In this document: positions 6,374 through 9,083 of the stretch, one piece after another | How positions within the stretch are numbered: the first letter of the stretch is position 1 | Layout: the number at the start of each line of letters is the position of its first letter | Assembly (NCBI GenBank): GCA_038062935.1 | Contig: JBBTWG010000044.1 | Location: forward strand, 1-9,083 | Length of the DNA stretch: 9,083 bases | DNA from: JBBTWG01 sp038062935 | GTDB taxonomy: Bacteria; Patescibacteriota; Gracilibacteria; UBA1369; UBA12463 | Reading direction: 5' to 3' | Position numbers and translations under genes: made by a program | The notes under the pieces: generated by a model | What the model was told of the DNA's origin: nothing | Database searches by the model: none | What the model saw: the letters and a program-made list of their open reading frames with translations, nothing else

Positions 6374-7336
6374 CTAGCCATTGTGTGTTTGTCTCAGTCT
6401 CATTTTCATGTCGAAGAGCGTTTTTTCTATGAGATCTATTTTGGTGATGATGAGTCCGATCACGACAAGGACAATAGTTCCAAGATGGACTAGAGTGATC
6501 TGTTCTTTCAAGAATATATTGGAGTACACGATACCTATGATTGGCGAACTGACTGCGATGAGAGCATTGTTAATGAGCGACGTATTTTCGAGTGCCCAGT
6601 ACTGAAGTGCATATGTCACAATGATTCCGATGAGTGCGTAAAAGAGAATCCACTGGTAGTAATTTTGAAAATGACTGACGAAGTTATTCAGATCTTCGCG
6701 CATGAAAAACCACATGATGCCACCAAATATGAGGCTTGAAACTATCGTCCTGTAGGCGACGAGTACGTCCAGATGTCGGCTGTGAATATATTTCTTGAAA
6801 AGAATATTTCCGAAACTATATCCGATTGCCGATATGATGAGATAGATATCTCCAATTCTGAAATGAATGCTTTTTGTGAAACCTTCTGTTCCCAAGAAAA
6901 CCATCGCGGTGAAGAGTGTGAGCATTCCGATGAGGAGATTTTTGGTAAATTCTTCGCGAAGAATCATGACAGCAAAGATGCTCATGAAGACTGGATTGAG
7001 ATTCACAATAATGCTGGTATTGATTCCACTTGTCTGATTGAGGCCTTGCAAGAAGAAGAGGGGACCAATGACACCACTCAGAATACTGCAGATCGTGAGA
7101 GCTGAGAGTTCGCTTTTTTCGAGCTCGCGAAGGCGTATAATAATTTGCTTTATGCCCATGTAAAAAAACATCATGATCATCGCCGTGAACGTCTCGAGAA
7201 ATGCCAAAAACATGGGACTAATGTAATTGAGCAGGATTTTCCCAAAAACGATATCTGTTCGGCTTGTGAAGCGCGCGACTATCCCTGCGGTAATGCCTGT
7301 GACACTTGGTTTTTTGAAGAATTCTGCAGCAGTCAT
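6374..7336 (-). CDS. EamA/DMT-family transporter
   Basis: A 320-residue polytopic membrane protein of the drug/metabolite transporter superfamily, typically ten TM helices arranged as two EamA halves. The halves are visible as residues ~15-149 and ~162-298. Each ends with the same family signature: LREEFTKNLLIGMLTLFTAMVFLG (start 126) and LKEQITLVHLGTIVLVVIGLI (start 276). Strong hydrophobic segments lie near 40-61, 79-98, 105-126, 133-149, 163-180, 190-211, 228-246, 253-275 and 283-299, with a weaker first one at ~12-35. The C-terminal tail is basic (KMRLRQTHNG), consistent with a cytoplasmic end. Members export or import small metabolites such as amino acids or nucleotide-type compounds; the substrate cannot be read from the sequence. 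It is a single gene between convergent and divergent neighbours. Start ATG 7336 lacks a clear Shine-Dalgarno; a promoter lies ~22 bp upstream. Confidence 0.92.
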   Translation of the reverse strand: MTAAEFFKKPSVTGITAGIVARFTSRTDIVFGKILLNYISPMFLAFLETFTAMIMMFFYMGIKQIIIRLRELEKSELSALTICSILSGVIGPLFFLQGLNQTSGINTSIIVNLNPVFMSIFAVMILREEFTKNLLIGMLTLFTAMVFLGTEGFTKSIHFRIGDIYLIISAIGYSFGNILFKKYIHSRHLDVLVAYRTIVSSLIFGGIMWFFMREDLNNFVSHFQNYYQWILFYALIGIIVTYALQYWALENTSLINNALIAVSSPIIGIVYSNIFLKEQITLVHLGTIVLVVIGLIITKIDLIEKTLFDMKMRLRQTHNG

Positions 7337-7357
7337 AGTTGTTTTGGGTTTCTTGGT

Positions 7358-7386
7358 ATTCTAACATATTTTTTAGCTTTCGTAAA
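7358..7386 (-). promoter_or_regulatory. Probable promoter of the EamA transporter gene
   Basis: On the minus strand TTTACG (7386-7381), 17-bp spacer, TAGAAT (7363-7358). The -10 matches 5 of 6 bases and the -35 matches 4 of 6. The start point would be near 7351, leaving a ~15-nt leader. A 6-bp dyad, AGCTTT-cgt-AAAGCT (7375-7389), covers the -35 box and could be an operator. Confidence 0.5.
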
Positions 7387-7402
7387 GCTGCGAATCCTTT
7401 TA

Positions 7403-7431
7403 TTGTCTTTCACTTTGACATTCAGTACAAT
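7403..7431 (+). promoter_or_regulatory. Probable promoter of the tRNA-Arg gene
   Basis: TTGTCT (7403-7408), 17-bp spacer, TACAAT (7426-7431). The start point would be near 7438, about six bases before the mature tRNA 5' end. The -35 is 4 of 6 and the -10 is 5 of 6. A perfect TTGACA at 7415-7420 also lies here, but no -10 stands at suitable spacing from it. Confidence 0.5.
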
Positions 7432-7443
7432 AATCCCGCTCTT

Positions 7444-7518
7444 GCACCTGTAGTTCAATGGATAGAACGTCGGTCTTCGGAACCGATAATGTAGGTTCGA
7501 TTCCTACCAGGTGCACCA
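7444..7518 (+). tRNA. tRNA-Arg, anticodon UCG, CCA encoded
   Basis: Decodes CGA (and possibly other CGN) arginine codons. A complete cloverleaf can be drawn. Acceptor GCACCTG pairs perfectly with CAGGTGC. The D stem is GTTC/GAAC with an 8-base loop. The anticodon stem TCGGT/ACCGA encloses the 7-base loop CTTCGGA, with anticodon TCG at 7477-7479. The variable loop is 4 bases, and the T stem GTAGG/CCTAC has loop TTCGATT. Discriminator A7515 is followed by encoded CCA (7516-7518). Total length is 75 nt, with no mismatches in any stem. No strong hairpin terminator follows; a T5 run at 7533-7537 may suffice, or transcription may continue into the next gene. Confidence 0.97.
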
Positions 7519-7539
7519 GAAGATCCAGAGGCGTTTTTG

Positions 7540-7568
7540 TTGACAAAATGTTTTGTTGTTGTTATATT
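7540..7568 (+). promoter_or_regulatory. Near-consensus promoter of the glycosyltransferase gene
   Basis: Perfect -35 TTGACA (7540-7545), optimal 17-bp spacer and TATATT -10 (7563-7568). The expected start is near 7575. It begins 22 bases after the tRNA 3' end, so the gene need not rely on tRNA readthrough. Confidence 0.75.
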
Positions 7569-7570
7569 CT

Positions 7571-7587
7571 ATGCTCTTTGAGAGCAT
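7571..7587 (+). promoter_or_regulatory. 7-bp dyad at the transcription start of the glycosyltransferase gene
   Basis: ATGCTCT-ttg-AGAGCAT is a perfect inverted repeat with 7-bp arms directly after the -10 box and spanning the predicted start point near 7575. Because only part of it would be transcribed, it fits a protein-binding operator better than an RNA hairpin. No binding protein can be named. Confidence 0.4.
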
Positions 7588-7604
7588 TTGTTCTTTTCTG
7601 ATAC

Positions 7605-8870
7605 ATGAGAGCTTTTTTGTCAGAGACTGGCCAGGGTTTGGAAATGCAAGAAAAAACTATTGATCCTGAAGCCGAAAATCTTGCATATTGTCTTCCAGCA
7701 ATGGATCGTTTGTGTAGAGTGTCAGTCTTGATTCCTGCATTTTTGGAAGAAGACAATGTTGAAGATTGCCTTGGTGGATATGCTCGACAATTGTCGTTTG
7801 ATGGGAAATCATTTCTCGATCCCCAGTTGTGGGAAATTCTTGTTTTGGTGAATAGAGAAGAAGGAATTCAGCCTGATGCTACTTTTGAAAGAGTAATGAA
7901 AATGAAAGAACTTTATCCGAATATTCGTATCCATGTTGGTGATGTTGTTTTTTCTGCTGGAGAAGGAGGTGTTGGGAGAGCGAGGAAGATTTTGGCAGAT
8001 GTTGCACAATTGAGAGCTGCGAAAGCCGGTATTGATTTTCGGAAATTTTTCATTCAGGGAACCGATATGGATTTAAAGAGGGTTGATGCTACATTGATTG
8101 TACGATTGATGCAGCGCATGGAGCGTGACGTGAATCTTGTTGCCGTAGCAGGTGAACGTGTGTTCGATCCGGGATTGGTAGGTGAAATTGACATATTGTT
8201 TCTCGTAACAAGAGCGAAGACTCTTTTGAAAAGAATACTTTTGGACTCAAGATATCTTGGCAATGGGCTTGATTCTTCTTGTAATTTTACTTTTTTGAAT
8301 GGGCCCAATGTTGGCATGAGATTATCAAGTTATGCGCAGACAACTGGCTATAATCCTCGTTTGAGATGTGATGAAGACTCTGATATTTCCCGGAAAATGT
8401 GTCGATTGGACGGAGGTATTGAAAGGATTCAGAGTGTAGTCGTGAGATCCGCCAGAAGAATGGTTCTTCCTTTTCTTTCTGGAGATTTTGGTTCTGAATA
8501 CTCTGGATTTGGTGACATTTCTGTGGAAAGGGAGGTACGGGATATTTCAACAAATGATGTGTTGGCAAAATTGGGTGCATTCAGGAATCTGGATGATTCG
8601 AATATTCATGTGCTTGAGTTTTATCTGAATATTCTTTTTGAAAAATGTTTCCGATCTGCACCGGGAGATAAAACCCTAATGCATTTTTTTAAAAAAATGT
8701 TGGGGGATCTCGGCTTTTGTCATGGAGATTATGTTCTTGATATTCATGAATTTAAGATTAAAATTCTGAGCTTGAAAAATATCCGCTCTGCTCTTCGAGA
8801 TTATCGACATGGTCAATTCTATGAAAAATGGCTTGCATCACAGCGAATGGCAATGGAAAATGCTTATTGA
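7605..8870 (+). CDS. Family 2-like (GT-A fold) glycosyltransferase
   Basis: Probably transfers a sugar from a nucleotide-sugar donor, for example in cell-surface polysaccharide or glycolipid synthesis. It is 421 residues without membrane segments. RVSVLIPAFLEEDNVEDCL (residues 38-56) is the typical GT-A N-terminal strand and loop, followed by EILVLVNREEG (77-87). AGEGGVGRARKILADVA (118-134) matches the region where this family positions the donor. GTDMDLK (152-158) carries the metal-binding DxD as D154-M-D156. LNGPNVGMR (231-239) and RCDEDSDISRKM (254-265, acceptor-side acidic cluster) complete the pattern; RRMVLPF (284-290) may replace QxxRW. The last ~130 residues are not recognisable. Start choice is uncertain: ATG 7605 has no Shine-Dalgarno, whereas in-frame ATG 7644 has AGGG seven bases upstream and would remove 13 residues before the conserved core. 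It ends in TGA just before a terminator. Donor and acceptor are unknown. Confidence 0.85.
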   Translation: MRAFLSETGQGLEMQEKTIDPEAENLAYCLPAMDRLCRVSVLIPAFLEEDNVEDCLGGYARQLSFDGKSFLDPQLWEILVLVNREEGIQPDATFERVMKMKELYPNIRIHVGDVVFSAGEGGVGRARKILADVAQLRAAKAGIDFRKFFIQGTDMDLKRVDATLIVRLMQRMERDVNLVAVAGERVFDPGLVGEIDILFLVTRAKTLLKRILLDSRYLGNGLDSSCNFTFLNGPNVGMRLSSYAQTTGYNPRLRCDEDSDISRKMCRLDGGIERIQSVVVRSARRMVLPFLSGDFGSEYSGFGDISVEREVRDISTNDVLAKLGAFRNLDDSNIHVLEFYLNILFEKCFRSAPGDKTLMHFFKKMLGDLGFCHGDYVLDIHEFKIKILSLKNIRSALRDYRHGQFYEKWLASQRMAMENAY

Positions 8871-8912
8871 TATATGAAAAATCTCCGTAAAAACACGGAG
8901 ATTTTTCATATA
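8871..8912. terminator. Perfect 18-bp inverted repeat, likely bidirectional terminator
   Basis: Arms 8871-8888 and 8895-8912 are exactly complementary with a 6-base loop (AAAAAC). The stem core is CTCCGT/ACGGAG, flanked by an A5/T5 block and by TATATG/CATATA, so either strand offers U-rich RNA on the 3' side. It lies between the stop codons of the convergent glycosyltransferase (8870) and secF (8937) genes, where it can end both transcripts. Confidence 0.88.
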
Positions 8913-8936
8913 TTTATTGGTTCTGGTTTTTATACT

Positions 8937-9083
8937 CTATGCCCTATTTCTTGCTGCCGCCCACTCTGTCCATCGTACAAGCAGAATTGTTGCGACGAAG
9001 ATGGATGAATAGGTTCCTACGATGATACCGACGGTGAGGGCGAGGGTGAAGTAGAAGATGGAGCTGGCTCCGAAGATGAGCAT
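8937..9083 (-). CDS. secF: SecF C-terminus (partial): protein translocase accessory subunit
   Basis: SecF works with SecD in the membrane to pull preproteins through SecYEG using the proton gradient. Only the last 48 residues are present; the gene continues past the right edge, and the Met at 9083 is internal. The segment is one hydrophobic helix, FYFTLALTVGIIVGTYSSIFVA, containing the SecF hallmark GTYSSIF at its centre, followed by a short cytoplasmic tail (RWTEWAAARNRA) and a TAG stop. SecD ends with a different, weaker version of this motif, so SecF or a SecDF fusion fits best. It is convergent with the glycosyltransferase gene, across the shared terminator. Confidence 0.88.
   Translation of the reverse strand: MLIFGASSIFYFTLALTVGIIVGTYSSIFVATILLVRWTEWAAARNRA

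Noticed and set aside
7415..7420. Perfect TTGACA upstream of the tRNA as its -35
   Set aside because: At 16-18 bp spacing the bases are GC-containing and unlike a -10; TTGTCT-17-TACAAT fits better.
6773..7453. Two plus-strand open frames of 110 and 102 residues opposite the EamA gene
   Set aside because: They mirror the transporter's coding frame; the second runs into the tRNA, and neither resembles a protein family.
7571..7663. Leader peptide of 30 codons starting at ATG 7571 before the glycosyltransferase
   Set aside because: The ATG lies only two bases after the -10 box, so it is probably upstream of the transcription start; the dyad explains the sequence.
1..9083. Possible UGA recoding, as in some ultrasmall bacteria
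   Set aside because: Three genes stop at TGA in the expected place, one as an ATGA overlap, and no frame needs TGA readthrough.

Overview
This bacterial window carries eight protein genes and one tRNA gene. Intergenic DNA is minimal; no gap exceeds about 150 bases. Every gene reads cleanly with UGA as stop: pyrG, trpS and the glycosyltransferase gene end in TGA, and no frame needs UGA readthrough. Clades that recode UGA, such as code-25 Gracilibacteria/Absconditabacteria or mycoplasmas, are therefore disfavoured. Tight packing, scarce Shine-Dalgarno motifs, a shortened and motif-poor PriA and uncharacterised neighbours would fit a small-genome lineage such as the Candidate Phyla Radiation (Patescibacteria). 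That placement is inference and weak.

Minus-strand block, 1-5761. Read in transcription order it holds priA (primosomal N' homologue with eroded helicase motifs), then a small one-TM protein with a good Shine-Dalgarno, trpS (Trp-tRNA synthetase), pyrG (CTP synthase) and a gene running off the left edge. That last gene starts with two copies of a domain resembling the N-terminus of GspF/PilC. Gaps from the small gene onward are 19 bp, 20 bp and a 4-bp ATGA overlap, so these four genes look like one operon.

Middle, 5762-7336. A 30-bp divergent spacer separates priA from an unknown 191-residue plus-strand gene. It holds back-to-back promoters that share one -10 sequence, and the plus-strand transcript should be nearly leaderless. 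The 191-residue protein consists of three ~52-residue repeats that I cannot assign to a family. It converges, 6 bp apart, on an EamA-type drug/metabolite transporter gene.

Right end, 7337-9083. A tRNA-Arg(UCG) with encoded CCA is followed by a consensus promoter and a family-2-like glycosyltransferase gene. A perfect 18-bp inverted repeat, probably a two-way terminator, separates this from the C-terminus of SecF on the minus strand.

Most genes are housekeeping. The points most worth a second look are the PriA homologue that lacks recognisable ATPase motifs, a heptanucleotide repeat inside that gene, the triple-repeat protein sharing its promoter region, and the tandem GspF-N-like protein.
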